From Faecalicatena absiana (GTDB lineage: Bacteria > Bacillota > Bacilli > Lactobacillales > Lactobacillaceae), in NCBI GenBank assembly GCA_017309015.1, contig JAEDAG010000002.1, positions 1 to 64,000 on the forward strand: a stretch of DNA of 64,000 nt, given 5' to 3'. The notes under the pieces are model-generated. The model worked only from the letters and a program-made list of their open reading frames with translations, was not told the origin of the DNA and did no database searches. The translations under genes and the position numbers were made by a program. Position 1 is the stretch's first letter; each line of letters starts with the position of its first letter. This document shows positions 8,553 through 16,908 of the stretch, piece by piece.

Positions 8553-9869
8553 TTACAAAGACCAGTAAGAAAAGCCGGCCTGCTTAACCAAGGCTGGGTC
8601 ATAGATGCTCTTGACGTCGATCAGCAGCTTATCTTTTTCAGGGATATCCTTGAAGTGCTGGTCAAGCTCGGCCATTGACAGGTCCTTGTATTGCTGGTGG
8701 GCGACAGCCACCAGGAGGCAGTCGGCATCCTGAATTTCAGCCAGAGGCTTCAAGTCAAGGCCATAAACCCGCTTGACCAAGGCCGGGTCAGCCCAGGGGT
8801 CAGCTACTTCGACCACGATGCCGTAGTCCTGCAGCTTGCGAATAATGTCAACCACCTTGCTGTTGCGGATGTCCGGGCAGTCTTCTTTGAAGGTGATGCC
8901 CAAAACCGCCACCTTGCACCCCTTGAGCCGCTTGCCCAGCAAGGCCAGGCGCTTGATCACGCGGCCGCCGATGAACGCTGCCACCTGGTTGTTGACCTGC
9001 CGCGTCGCCGTCAAGACCCGGGGATGGTAGCCCAAGCCTTCCGCCTCTTCAATAATGTAGTAAGGATCAACGCCAATGCAGTGGCCGCCGACCAGCCCAG
9101 GCTGAAAGCCGAGGGCGTTCCACTTGGTATTCATCCCATCGACCACTTCTTTGGTGCTGATGCCCAATTTTTCAAAAATTACCGCCATTTCGTTGATAAA
9201 GGCAATATTGACGTCTCTTTGACTGTTTTCAGTGACTTTGATCGCCTCAGCTACTTTAATTGAAGAAACCGGATAGGTCCCCGCTTTGATGATCAGGTCA
9301 TACAAGCCCTTGATCTTCATCAATGAATCCTCGTCCATGCCGGAAACGACCTTTTTGATGGACGCGACCTTGTGGACCGGATCGCCAGGATTGATCCGCT
9401 CAGGCGAATAGCCGACCTTAAAGCCGCTGCCGCACTTGAGCCCACTGTTTTTCTCCAGGATGGGCGCGCAGACGTTCTCAGTAATGCCTGGCGAAACGGT
9501 GGATTCATAGACCACGATGGCGCCAGGCTTGAGATTGCGGCCAATGATCTCACTGGCTGACCGAAGCGGGCGCAAATCGGGCATGTGGTCCTGGTAGACC
9601 GGGGTCGGCACGGCCACGATCACGAAGTCGCCCTTGCTGATCTCCCGCTCATCGCTGGTAAAATGGACCTTGCTGGCCTTAAGGCGGGCTGAGCCCACTT
9701 CCCCAGTTGGGTCCACCCCTTTTTGATAGTTGGCAATCTTCTGCTGGTTGATGTCAAAGCCGATCACTGGCAGCTGCTTGGCAAATTCAAGGGCCAGGGG
9801 CATCCCCACATAGCCCAAGCCTACCAGGCAAACTACCGGCAGGGCTTTTTCTGCGGTATTCTTGTTCAT
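8553..9869 (-). CDS. UDP-N-acetylhexosamine 6-dehydrogenase (WbpA/VipA type)
   Basis: 438 aa, full length for nucleotide-sugar dehydrogenases. Rossmann motif GLGYVGMPLA near the N-terminus binds NAD; ESTVSPG and GYSPERINPGD follow; GGHCIGVDPYY carries the catalytic Cys. That last form is typical of UDP-GlcNAc/UDP-ManNAc dehydrogenases rather than UDP-glucose dehydrogenases. It oxidises C6 twice to give an N-acetylhexosaminuronic acid donor. First gene of the polysaccharide operon, so the polymer probably contains an aminouronic acid. The start has a good Shine-Dalgarno (GGGAGAG). Exact sugar specificity cannot be read from sequence. Confidence 0.85.
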   Translation of the reverse strand: MNKNTAEKALPVVCLVGLGYVGMPLALEFAKQLPVIGFDINQQKIANYQKGVDPTGEVGSARLKASKVHFTSDEREISKGDFVIVAVPTPVYQDHMPDLRPLRSASEIIGRNLKPGAIVVYESTVSPGITENVCAPILEKNSGLKCGSGFKVGYSPERINPGDPVHKVASIKKVVSGMDEDSLMKIKGLYDLIIKAGTYPVSSIKVAEAIKVTENSQRDVNIAFINEMAVIFEKLGISTKEVVDGMNTKWNALGFQPGLVGGHCIGVDPYYIIEEAEGLGYHPRVLTATRQVNNQVAAFIGGRVIKRLALLGKRLKGCKVAVLGITFKEDCPDIRNSKVVDIIRKLQDYGIVVEVADPWADPALVKRVYGLDLKPLAEIQDADCLLVAVAHQQYKDLSMAELDQHFKDIPEKDKLLIDVKSIYDPALVKQAGFSYWSL

Positions 9870-9914
9870 TTTGATTCTCTCCCTATTTTCCTGAAACTTA
9901 GTTCCTTAATAATA

Positions 9915-9943
9915 TTATTAGCACATATGTAAGCGCTTTTCAA
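9915..9943 (-). promoter_or_regulatory. promoter of polysaccharide operon with overlapping cre-like site
   Basis: Minus strand: TTGAAA (9938-9943), 17-nt spacer, TAATAA (9915-9920), about 45 bp before the dehydrogenase start. The spacer contains GAAAAGCGCTTACA (9928-9941), which fits 12 of 14 positions of the CcpA catabolite-responsive element consensus. A CcpA dimer there would block RNA polymerase, so carbon-source repression is a reasonable inference. Confidence 0.55.
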
Positions 9944-10031
9944 GACGGTTTCATAATAAGAAGCAACCTTTTTGATAGCTTTCAAAGAACTTTTTTAATA
10001 ATAAACTTGGTATAACTTATTTTTCTTTCTC

Positions 10032-10069
10032 ATATAGCAAAAAATGGCCAATATAGCAAAAAATGGCCA
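10032..10069. repeat. two perfect tandem 19-bp repeats
   Basis: The unit atatagcaaaaaatggcca occurs twice in direct succession (10032-10050, 10051-10069). It lies between the divergent polysaccharide operon and the C-S lyase gene, 12 bp before a candidate -35 box of the latter. Tandem copies at this place suggest binding sites for an activator; no regulator is identified. Confidence 0.7.
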
Positions 10070-10080
10070 AGACGCGTGCC

Positions 10081-10109
10081 AGGACAAGACCAATCAAAAA
10101 AGGTACTAT
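10081..10109 (+). promoter_or_regulatory. candidate promoter of the MalY-type lyase gene
   Basis: AGGACA (10081-10086), 17-nt spacer, TACTAT (10104-10109), 40 bp before the start codon. An alternative extended -10 (TGGTATAAC, 10008-10016) would put the tandem repeats inside the leader instead. Confidence 0.35.
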
Positions 10110-10148
10110 TAAACCAAGTCACTAATTCAGATTATCGAGGTAAACCAG

Positions 10149-11360
10149 ATGAAAAAATACGATTTTGAGACCCTCCTGGACCGCCGCGGCCATGATGCCC
10201 TGGCAGTCGACGCAATTGGCATGGGCGGCTTCGCCCCGGACAAGGCCAAGGAAGGCTTTGACACCATTCCAATGTGGGTGGCCGACATGAACTTTCCAAC
10301 CGCATCGTCGATCCAAGATGCAATTATCGCGCGGGCCAAGCATCCAGCCTTTGGCTACTTTTTGCCCAGCGATGAGTACTTTGACGCCATCATCAACTGG
10401 CACAAGGAGCATAAGGGAGTCGCGGACCTTAAGAAAGAAGATATTGGCTATGAAAATGGCGTTCTTGGGGGCGTCGTTTCTGCCTTGAAAGTCTTCGCTT
10501 CAGCTGGCGACCCGGTCCTGCTGCACTCGCCAACCTATATGGGCTTCACCCACGCTCTTGAAGACAACGGCTTCCACATCGTCCACAGTCCTTTGAAAAG
10601 AGATGCCGCCGGCACTTGGCGGATGGACTATGAGGATATGGAGCGGAAAATTCAGGAGAACCACATTCACGTGGCCGTCTTCTGCAACCCCCACAATCCG
10701 TGCGGGCGCGTCTGGACCAAGGAGGAAATTGCCCAAGCCATGGCGGTTTATGAGCGCAACCACGTCTGGGTGATTTCTGATGAGATTTGGTCGGACCTGC
10801 TGCTGAACGGGCACCAGTATACCCCAGCCCAATCAGTCAGCGCCTGGGCTCATGACCATGTCCTGGCCTTCTACGCGCCATCCAAGACCTTCAACCTGGC
10901 CGGGCTCATCGGCAGCTACCACGTCATCTACAATCAGCCAATCAGAGAGCGGGTCGAGGCCATCGGTGCCAAGACGATCTACAATTCCATGAACGTCTTC
11001 TCAGAGCATGCCCTGATTGGCGCTTATTCACCAGAAGGCAGCAACTGGCTGGGGCAATTGCTGCCGGTCCTGTCTGCCAACGTCAACCTGGCCTGCGACT
11101 ATATCGACCATAAATTTGCCGGCGTAACGGCCTTCAAGGCCGAAGGCACCTACATGCTCTTCCTTGACTGCTCAAAGTGGCTGCAAGAGCGCGGCCTGAG
11201 CCAGCAAGAACTTTTGAAGAAGGGCTGGGACTACGGGATCGGCTGGCAGGACGGCCGCCTCTTTCAAGATGCCAGCAGCCTGCGCGTCAACCTGGCCTCC
11301 CCGCACAGTCAAATCAAAAAAGCCTTCGAGCGCATGGACAAGTACGTCTTTAACGCTTAA
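10149..11360 (+). CDS. MalY/PatB-family PLP-dependent C-S lyase (cystathionine beta-lyase)
   Basis: 403 aa, normal length for this fold type I family. IPMWVADMNF near the N-terminus is the family hallmark; FCNPHNPCGRVW and WVISDEIWSDL supply cofactor contacts; APSKTFNLAG carries the PLP lysine, Lys246. Members cleave the C-S bond of cystathionine and related amino acids, giving homocysteine, pyruvate and ammonia, and in lactic bacteria contribute to sulfur aroma compounds; some also act as aminotransferases. Single gene, followed by a strong terminator. The spacer upstream carries the tandem 19-bp repeats, hinting at control by sulfur amino acid supply (inference). Confidence 0.85.
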   Translation: MKKYDFETLLDRRGHDALAVDAIGMGGFAPDKAKEGFDTIPMWVADMNFPTASSIQDAIIARAKHPAFGYFLPSDEYFDAIINWHKEHKGVADLKKEDIGYENGVLGGVVSALKVFASAGDPVLLHSPTYMGFTHALEDNGFHIVHSPLKRDAAGTWRMDYEDMERKIQENHIHVAVFCNPHNPCGRVWTKEEIAQAMAVYERNHVWVISDEIWSDLLLNGHQYTPAQSVSAWAHDHVLAFYAPSKTFNLAGLIGSYHVIYNQPIRERVEAIGAKTIYNSMNVFSEHALIGAYSPEGSNWLGQLLPVLSANVNLACDYIDHKFAGVTAFKAEGTYMLFLDCSKWLQERGLSQQELLKKGWDYGIGWQDGRLFQDASSLRVNLASPHSQIKKAFERMDKYVFNA

Positions 11361-11385
11361 AGGCACTCACGCAATTTCAGGCATG

Positions 11386-11423
11386 CAAAAAGGCGGTCCG
11401 TCAACAGACGGATCGCCTTTTTT
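11386..11423. terminator. terminator between C-S lyase and permease genes
   Basis: An 11-bp stem GGCGGTCCGTC / GACGGATCGCC with an AACA loop, A-tract before and six T after. It ends the plus-strand lyase gene and, with its A-tract, could also end the convergent permease gene. Confidence 0.8.
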
Positions 11424-11448
11424 GCTGATTTTGAATTCGTGCCTTGGC

Positions 11449-12909
11449 TTAGTTAGACAAGACCTCTTCGTCGGCTTCGCGCTTCATTTCAAGCTTGCGC
11501 AGCCATGGCAGCAGGAAGCCAGTCCCGAACAAGACCAGCACGGAGAAGATGTTCATCCACAGCTGGTTGGTCCAGGCTTGGGTGCCAAATTGCGCTTCTT
11601 GCGGCAAGAAGCCCATCGTCGCGCAGGCAAAAGTAAACAGGAAGCACCACCAGCCGACAGCCAGGGCCCCCTTCTTGTTCTTGATGAAGACAAAGTCTGA
11701 CTTGAACTTGTCCTGCTGGTAGCGGATGGCCAGGAAGGCAATAAAGACTACGGAAGTCTTGTATGGGGAAACGATCCCGTTCAAGTTCAGCAGCCAGTTG
11801 AAGATATCGTTGATTTCTGGCAAAGTCCCTGACAAAAGCAGCAGGAAGAGGGCAATGCCCGCCGTCAGCATGTAGCTGTGAACCGGACGGCCCGACTTGT
11901 TCTTCTTCAAGATCCACTTTGGCATGTACTCACTGGCCGTGTCGGACGCGAAGACCCGGCTGGCCGCGTCAACCAAGGCTGCCAGCTGAGCCAGCATGAA
12001 GAAGAGCTGGACGGCAGCGAAGACGTACATCAGGGTGTTGCCCATGCCGGCTTCCCGGCCCAGGATCTGGAAGGCATAGTAGGACCCGTTCATCTTGAAG
12101 TCCTTTGGAATGTTGTGGGTGTCAAACAAGGCAGCCAGGCCCAAAGTCTGGAAGATGGTCATAAAGGCCGTCATGAAGACCAGGGCCCACATTGACTTAG
12201 GGAAGTCGCGGACTGGGTGCTTCAGGCGGGAAACGTACGGCGCGGCCAGTTCCGCCCCGGACATGGCAAAGATCAGCAGACCGGTCGTTGAGAAGTAGTG
12301 CAGGCTAAAGGATGGCTTCAGGTTTGACCAGGTCAAAGGCGTGGCCATGTGGGCACCGTGGGTCAAAGCCCAGGCAACCAGCAGGACAAAGATGAAAGAC
12401 ATGCTGAACATGGCGATCCCGCCGATCAAGGACATGATGTCCAGGGCCTTCCGGTAGGAATTTTCAAAGACCAGGAAGAGCAGGATGATCACGAAGGTCA
12501 GCAGGCCGAAAGTAAAGGTCGACATGTGCTGGCTCAAGGTGTTGTTGCCCAGGATCAGCCAGGAGATGGCCACGATGACTGAGTTGGAAACGTCAACCAA
12601 ATATGGAATGGTCTGGGCCCAGTACATCCAACTGGTCGCGTAGCCCAAGGCATCAGAGCCGGTCCCCCGGCGAATCCAGGAGGCCAGACCGCCGGCCTCA
12701 TTTTCCTTAAAAGTCAAGCCCAGCTGGGTTACGATCATTTCGTAAGGAATGATGTAGGTCGCCAGCAGGAACAGCCAGGAAATTACGACTGACAGCCCTT
12801 GGTTCTGGAAGGGGAAGAAGATGTCTTCAAACCCGATGATGGTCACATAGTCCAGCATGGCCAGGGTCAGCCAGCTCATGTAGTTTTTGTTCTTTTTTTC
12901 TTCGATCAA
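11449..12909 (-). CDS. APC-family amino acid permease/antiporter
   Basis: 486 aa with about twelve hydrophobic membrane spans, starting MLDYVTIIGFEDIFFPFQ in the first helix as in amino acid-polyamine-organocation transporters of the glutamate/GABA antiporter branch. Residues about 205-225 (FAMSGAELAAPYVS) correspond to the conserved substrate-binding helix TM6. The start chosen is TTG at 12907-12909, because AGAGGT stands 8 nt before it and the first internal ATG has no Shine-Dalgarno. It is divergent from ornithine decarboxylase with a 299-bp shared spacer, so an amino acid/amine exchange role is plausible but not proven; substrate unknown. Confidence 0.75.
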   Translation of the reverse strand: MIEEKKNKNYMSWLTLAMLDYVTIIGFEDIFFPFQNQGLSVVISWLFLLATYIIPYEMIVTQLGLTFKENEAGGLASWIRRGTGSDALGYATSWMYWAQTIPYLVDVSNSVIVAISWLILGNNTLSQHMSTFTFGLLTFVIILLFLVFENSYRKALDIMSLIGGIAMFSMSFIFVLLVAWALTHGAHMATPLTWSNLKPSFSLHYFSTTGLLIFAMSGAELAAPYVSRLKHPVRDFPKSMWALVFMTAFMTIFQTLGLAALFDTHNIPKDFKMNGSYYAFQILGREAGMGNTLMYVFAAVQLFFMLAQLAALVDAASRVFASDTASEYMPKWILKKNKSGRPVHSYMLTAGIALFLLLLSGTLPEINDIFNWLLNLNGIVSPYKTSVVFIAFLAIRYQQDKFKSDFVFIKNKKGALAVGWWCFLFTFACATMGFLPQEAQFGTQAWTNQLWMNIFSVLVLFGTGFLLPWLRKLEMKREADEEVLSN

Positions 12910-13208
12910 TTTATTACCTCTTTAGTGATTAAGCATTTCGTTTTCTCCCAATCACCAGCGGAGGGTCGTTCTTTTGATAAGACACAGGCATCCCCTTTCC
13001 GCGCAATACCGCTTGCTATTTCGTCTTTGCTTTCTAAAAGCAGTGTTTCCAGTATAGCCGCATAAAGCGCTTCAAGGCAAAGGGAAATTTCCTATTTGCT
13101 AAAAAGCGTTAAAATCTTAATAATTTTCATAAGAGATATGAATATTTGCCAACATGAGCTAGAATTTATAAAGAAACAAGAACATGCTGATAGAAAGGTT
13201 TAGAGATT
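12910..13208. other. divergent intergenic region between permease and ornithine decarboxylase
   Basis: 299 bp without a gene. On the plus strand TTGCTA (13096-13101) and AATAAT (13119-13124) with 17-nt spacing are a weak promoter candidate for the decarboxylase, about 85 bp before its start. The decarboxylase Shine-Dalgarno is GAAAGG. No clear operator was found. Confidence 0.4.
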
Positions 13209-15320
13209 ATGCACTATTTAGCCATCGCTGGCCGCGTTGAAGTCAAGAACTTTATTCCCTACGACTGGCCATTTATGGAACTCACGGAAAACATGAACCC
13301 GGCGGACTTGGCCGCGGTCGTCATCAAGCGCGGCGACAGCCGGGCTGAGGGCATGTGGCACCTCTTTGCAAAGCAGCTGCAATTGCCCCTGCCTTTGATC
13401 GTCATCGACCCTGAAGCTGACCAAAAGGCCGTTGCCGCTGAGATCGTCGCCAAGGCCAAAAGCTACGCGGATCAGGTCTTGCCGCCATTTTTGACCGACC
13501 TGATCGACTTTGCCCAGCGGGATGCCTTGATGCTGGCCACGCCAGGCCACCACAACGGACACTTTTACCAGCGCCACCCAGCTGGAGCAGCCTTGTACAA
13601 CTTCCTGGGCGACAACTTCTTCAAGTTTGACGTTTCAGACACCCTGCCGGAACTGGGCGACATGATGACCCACGAAGGCACGCCCCTGACCGCCCAAAAG
13701 CAGGCGGCCAAGGCCTTCAACGCCGACAAGGTCTACTTCTGCACCAACGGGACCACCAGTTCCAACACCATCTGTGCCCAAGCCCTCCTGAAACAGGGCG
13801 ACTTGGTCCTGTTTGACCGCAACAACCACAAGTCCCTTTACAACAGTGCCTTGATCATGACCGGGGCCAAGCCGGTCTACCTGCCAACCGACCGCAATGC
13901 CGATGGGCTGATCGGTCCCTTGACCAAGGAAGCCTTGGATGAAGACCGGATCCGCCGGGAAATCGCCAAGGTCGACCCGGCACGGGCTCAAGCCAAGCGG
14001 CCCTTCAGAATGGCCGTCCTGCAGCTGGAAACCTATGACGGGATCTTCTATGATGCCCGACTCCTGCTCAAGAAGCTTGGCAAGCTCTGCGACTACATTC
14101 TCTTTGACTGTGCCTGGGGCGGCTATGAGCAGTTCGTCAAAGTCCTTGACGGCACCTCTCCATTGGCCCAGGAATACGGACCAGATGATCCCGGCATCCT
14201 GGTCACCCAGTCCATCCACAAGCAGCAGGCGGGGATGACCCAGGTCTCCCAAATCTTGAAAAAAGACCGTCACATCAAGGGCCAGGCCCGCTACGTCGAC
14301 CACAAGCACTTCAACCATGCCTACCTTAAGTACGTGACGACCTCATATTCTTATCCGCTCTATGCCTCACTGGTCGTCAACGCGGCCATGGCGGCCAGCC
14401 CGGCCTGCCGGTCCTGGTGGGATGAGACCACCCGCCTGGGAATTGAGTTTCGCAAGGCCTTGCTGAAGGAGAGCAAGCTGTTTAAGCCGCTCATTCCCAA
14501 GTACTTCCATGGGCAAAAATGGGAAGAGGTCCCAACCGAAGTTTTGGCCAATGATCCTGAAGCCTGGCAGCTGCACCCAGATGACGCTTGGCACGGCTTT
14601 AGAAAAATCGCTGACGGCGAAGCCCTGATCAGTCCGGAAAAAGTCACGGTCATGAATCCGGGGATCGACCTGGAGCAAGAGAAATTCACCGACCAAGGGA
14701 TACCGGGCTCAGTCGTGGAAGAATTCCTCCACGAGCGCGGGATCATTCCGGAAAAGTCTGACTCCTACTCCACCCTCTACCTGCTCACGCCAGGCGAAAG
14801 CGAAGCGGACATGCGGACCGTCCTGGACGCCCTGCTTGACTTTGAAAAGGCATATGAAAATCATGCTCCCCTCAGCGAAGTCATGCCGCGCCTTTACCGC
14901 CAGCACGCGGACCGCTACCAGGGCTACACTTTGGACCAGCTCTGCCAGGAGATTCATGAATACTACAAGCAAAGCCAGATCTTCAAGTACCAGCAAGAGC
15001 TCTTCTTAAAGCCAAGCTTCCAAGACTACCAAATGCTGCCAAGCCAAGCGGACCTGGCCTTTAATGAGTCAAGATCCGAATTGGTCAAGCTGGATGACTT
15101 GGAGGGCCGCACCGCCCTTGAAGGTGCCCTTCCTTACCCGCCAGGCGTCTTCGTCGTGGCACCTGGGGAAAAGTGGCAAAAGGGCGATATTGACTACTTC
15201 AAGATCCTGATCGGCTGCGCCCACAAGTTTCCGGGCTTTGACCCGGAAATCCAGGGCGTCTACCAAGAAGACGAAGACGGCCAGGTTCAAGTCTACGGCG
15301 AAGTCTTAAAGGAAGATTAG
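13209..15320 (+). CDS. ornithine decarboxylase (inducible, group III PLP enzyme)
   Basis: 703 aa, close to the long bacterial Orn/Lys/Arg decarboxylases (the Lactobacillus 30a ornithine enzyme is about 730 aa). An N-terminal wing domain (about 1-105) precedes the PLP domain with ATPGHHNGHFY, FCTNGTTSSN and the cofactor lysine in SIHKQQAG (Lys338). LETYDGIFYDA and DCAWGGYEQF are typical of the family. It converts ornithine to putrescine and CO2, using up a proton; with the divergent permease it could form an acid-resistance or energy-yielding couple. Ornithine over lysine specificity is judged from overall resemblance, not from a diagnostic residue. Confidence 0.85.
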   Translation: MHYLAIAGRVEVKNFIPYDWPFMELTENMNPADLAAVVIKRGDSRAEGMWHLFAKQLQLPLPLIVIDPEADQKAVAAEIVAKAKSYADQVLPPFLTDLIDFAQRDALMLATPGHHNGHFYQRHPAGAALYNFLGDNFFKFDVSDTLPELGDMMTHEGTPLTAQKQAAKAFNADKVYFCTNGTTSSNTICAQALLKQGDLVLFDRNNHKSLYNSALIMTGAKPVYLPTDRNADGLIGPLTKEALDEDRIRREIAKVDPARAQAKRPFRMAVLQLETYDGIFYDARLLLKKLGKLCDYILFDCAWGGYEQFVKVLDGTSPLAQEYGPDDPGILVTQSIHKQQAGMTQVSQILKKDRHIKGQARYVDHKHFNHAYLKYVTTSYSYPLYASLVVNAAMAASPACRSWWDETTRLGIEFRKALLKESKLFKPLIPKYFHGQKWEEVPTEVLANDPEAWQLHPDDAWHGFRKIADGEALISPEKVTVMNPGIDLEQEKFTDQGIPGSVVEEFLHERGIIPEKSDSYSTLYLLTPGESEADMRTVLDALLDFEKAYENHAPLSEVMPRLYRQHADRYQGYTLDQLCQEIHEYYKQSQIFKYQQELFLKPSFQDYQMLPSQADLAFNESRSELVKLDDLEGRTALEGALPYPPGVFVVAPGEKWQKGDIDYFKILIGCAHKFPGFDPEIQGVYQEDEDGQVQVYGEVLKED

Positions 15321-15362
15321 CCTTTATTTTTCAAAAAAAGGAAACGACAAGCAGCAAGAACA

Positions 15363-15986
15363 ATGAAGAAAAGCATTAAGATTTTAGCGGCCATTCTGGC
15401 CGCGGCAGCCTTGACTGGCTGCTCCAAAAAAAGCACTGGCAAGCACACGGACGTCAACAAGGCGGCCAGTTCCCTGGCCAGCTCCAACGTGGTCACCCAG
15501 ACCAGCAACCGGATCAACTACCAAAATTACCAAAAGATCAAGGTCGTAGAAAAGACCGGCAGCACCCTCCAGGACGTCAACCGACTCCTGGGACGCAAGG
15601 CGGACGCGATTGCCAAAAGCAGCAACAACGGCCTCAAAGTCAAGGTCTACACCTGGCAAGGCGTGGCTGGCGGAACGGCCGGCTCCAACCTGACAGTTGA
15701 ATTTGCCAAAGGCGTGGCCCTGGTCAAGCAGATCAGTGGCTTCAAAGTGAACCGGCAAAAGGACATCACCCTGAAAGACTACCAAAAGCTGAAAAAGGGC
15801 CAAAGCCAGGCCGCAGTCAAGACCCTGTTGGGCCAGCCCAACGGCTACTCAGAATCTGATTATGACAACAAGGTCACCATCCTCTGGATCTATACCAGTG
15901 GCCTCAAAGGCGAAGGCCGGCCAAGCCTCTACGTCACCTTCCAAAACGGCAAGCTGCTCAGCAAGCAGCAAAGCGACTTGGAATAA
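15363..15986 (+). CDS. small lipoprotein with two BamE/SmpA-like repeats (DUF3862-type)
   Basis: 207 aa. Signal peptide with lipobox LTGC (Cys20). The mature protein has two related units, one near 60-125 (VNRLLGRKADAI) and one near 140-205 (LKKGQSQAAVKTLLGQPNGY ... ILWIYTSG), matching the beta-lactamase-inhibitor/BamE-like fold found in small Gram-positive lipoproteins. Function is unknown; a role in cell-surface protein interaction is inference. 42 bp after ornithine decarboxylase in the same direction, and could be co-transcribed since no terminator separates them. A strong terminator follows. Confidence 0.7.
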   Translation: MKKSIKILAAILAAAALTGCSKKSTGKHTDVNKAASSLASSNVVTQTSNRINYQNYQKIKVVEKTGSTLQDVNRLLGRKADAIAKSSNNGLKVKVYTWQGVAGGTAGSNLTVEFAKGVALVKQISGFKVNRQKDITLKDYQKLKKGQSQAAVKTLLGQPNGYSESDYDNKVTILWIYTSGLKGEGRPSLYVTFQNGKLLSKQQSDLE

Positions 15987-16007
15987 AGCATAAAGAGGCT
16001 GGAAATA

Positions 16008-16051
16008 AAAAAGGCTTCTAGAAGTAAGAAAACTTCTGGAAGCCTTTTTTC
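16008..16051 (+). terminator. terminator after lipoprotein gene
   Basis: A 14-bp stem AAGGCTTCTAGAAG / CTTCTGGAAGCCTT (one G-U) with an 8-nt loop and a six-T tail, 22 bp after the stop codon. Confidence 0.85.
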
Positions 16052-16197
16052 TACTCTAAGTCAAGTGTTATCAACGATTTTAGGCAATTTTATTTTATGT
16101 GTCTCAAATCACAGCAGAGAGCTGCTGGAGCTCAAAAGTATCCAACTGCCGCGTTTTTCCCAGACTCTTGTTTGCTTCTTATGAAGATTAATTCAAA

Positions 16198-16226
16198 AAG
16201 AAAAAGCAGGTCAAAAACCTGCTTCG
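16198..16226 (-). terminator. terminator of tRNA-Leu
   Basis: On the minus strand GCAGGT-TTTTG-ACCTGC followed by TTTTTC, 12 bp past the tRNA 3' end. Confidence 0.7.
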
Positions 16227-16238
16227 TTCGTACTCTGA

Positions 16239-16322
16239 TGCCCACTAAAGGAGTCGAACCTTCACTCTGTTGCCAGAACAGCGACCTGAACGCTGCGCGT
16301 CTGCCAATTCCGCCAAGTGGGC
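16239..16322 (-). tRNA. tRNA-Leu(CAG)
   Basis: 84 nt on the minus strand. Acceptor arms GCCCACT / AGTGGGC with discriminator A, a D-arm, anticodon stem CAGCG / CGCTG enclosing TTCAGGT (anticodon CAG), a long class II variable arm (TGTTCTGGCAACAGA) and T-loop GTTCGACTC. The 3' CCA is not encoded. Confidence 0.93.
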
Positions 16323-16440
16323 TTTCTTTTTGTTTAGTGATTCGTTCCCGATCACGTTTATTATATTACCGGAGATCTTTCAGAAAGTAAAGCTTTTTTC
16401 GCAACTTTTTTCAATTTTCTTTACAGAAGCCCCAGAAAAG

Positions 16441-16470
16441 TAAAAAAGAGGCAAAATTGCCTCTTTTTTA
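16441..16470. terminator. bidirectional hairpin terminator
   Basis: AAAAAAGAGGCAA / TTGCCTCTTTTTT, a 13-bp stem with a short loop, flanked by A- and T-tracts. It directly follows the small minus-strand reading frame 16479-16628. Confidence 0.7.
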
Positions 16471-16478
16471 CGATAAGA

Positions 16479-16628
16479 TCACAAGTCTACCTTCGTAACT
16501 TCGCCACTGGCAACGGCCTTGACGCTCGCGGGCGTGTTAAGGAGGAGCCGGCCCTGGTCGTCGTTGGTCACGATCCGGCCGGGCACGGCAGAAGCCGCGG
16601 CAATGATTCTTGCGTAGTTCAATCCCAC
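16479..16628 (-). CDS. hypothetical 49-aa protein
   Basis: A short minus-strand frame starting GTG (16626-16628) with AAAGG 5 nt upstream, encoding a product that ends SVKAVASGEVTKVDL. Its codon third positions are GC-rich like the real genes nearby, and a strong terminator follows within 10 bp of the stop. I do not recognise the family. A GTG 6 nt upstream (16634) is an alternative start. It could also be the preserved tail of a decayed gene. Confidence 0.4.
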   Translation of the reverse strand: MGLNYARIIAAASAVPGRIVTNDDQGRLLLNTPASVKAVASGEVTKVDL

Positions 16629-16844
16629 TCTCACCTTTCTGTCTCCGGCCAAAACTATATGTATATCAGAAATGATATTTTTGATTAACAGTTGTTAATT
16701 ATAGTTTTCACTTGCTACTTGTCAATACTGTACTCATATCGTACACCCTACGAAAATGCCTTTAGACCAGCTTTTCCAACCCCTTTTAGGGACAAAAATA
16801 TTTTATTTTTTCTTTGACTAGAAAAAGCATCTGAAAAATAGTCA
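16629..16844. repeat. AT-rich spacer with a long inverted repeat
   Basis: No gene is seen here. TTTCTTTGACTA (about 16809-16820) and TAGTCAAAGAAA (about 16839-16850) are perfect 12-bp inverted arms, extended by A/T tracts to about 14 bp, with an 18-nt centre. No T-run follows in either direction, so it is not a plain terminator; a protein-binding palindrome is possible. Confidence 0.5.
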
Positions 16845-16847
16845 AAG

Positions 16848-16876
16848 AAAAAAAGCCAGGAGCGAGCTCCTGACTT
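16848..16876 (-). terminator. terminator of AI-2E family gene
   Basis: Minus strand: GTCAGGAGC / GCTCCTGGC stem with a 2-nt loop and seven T, 34 bp after the stop. Confidence 0.8.
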
Positions 16877-16908
16877 CAGTCATCGTTTGCTATTCATCGA
16901 CAGCTTTA

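Noticed and set aside
16097-16390. 97-aa plus-strand frame
   Set aside because: It lies over the minus-strand tRNA-Leu gene and its terminator.
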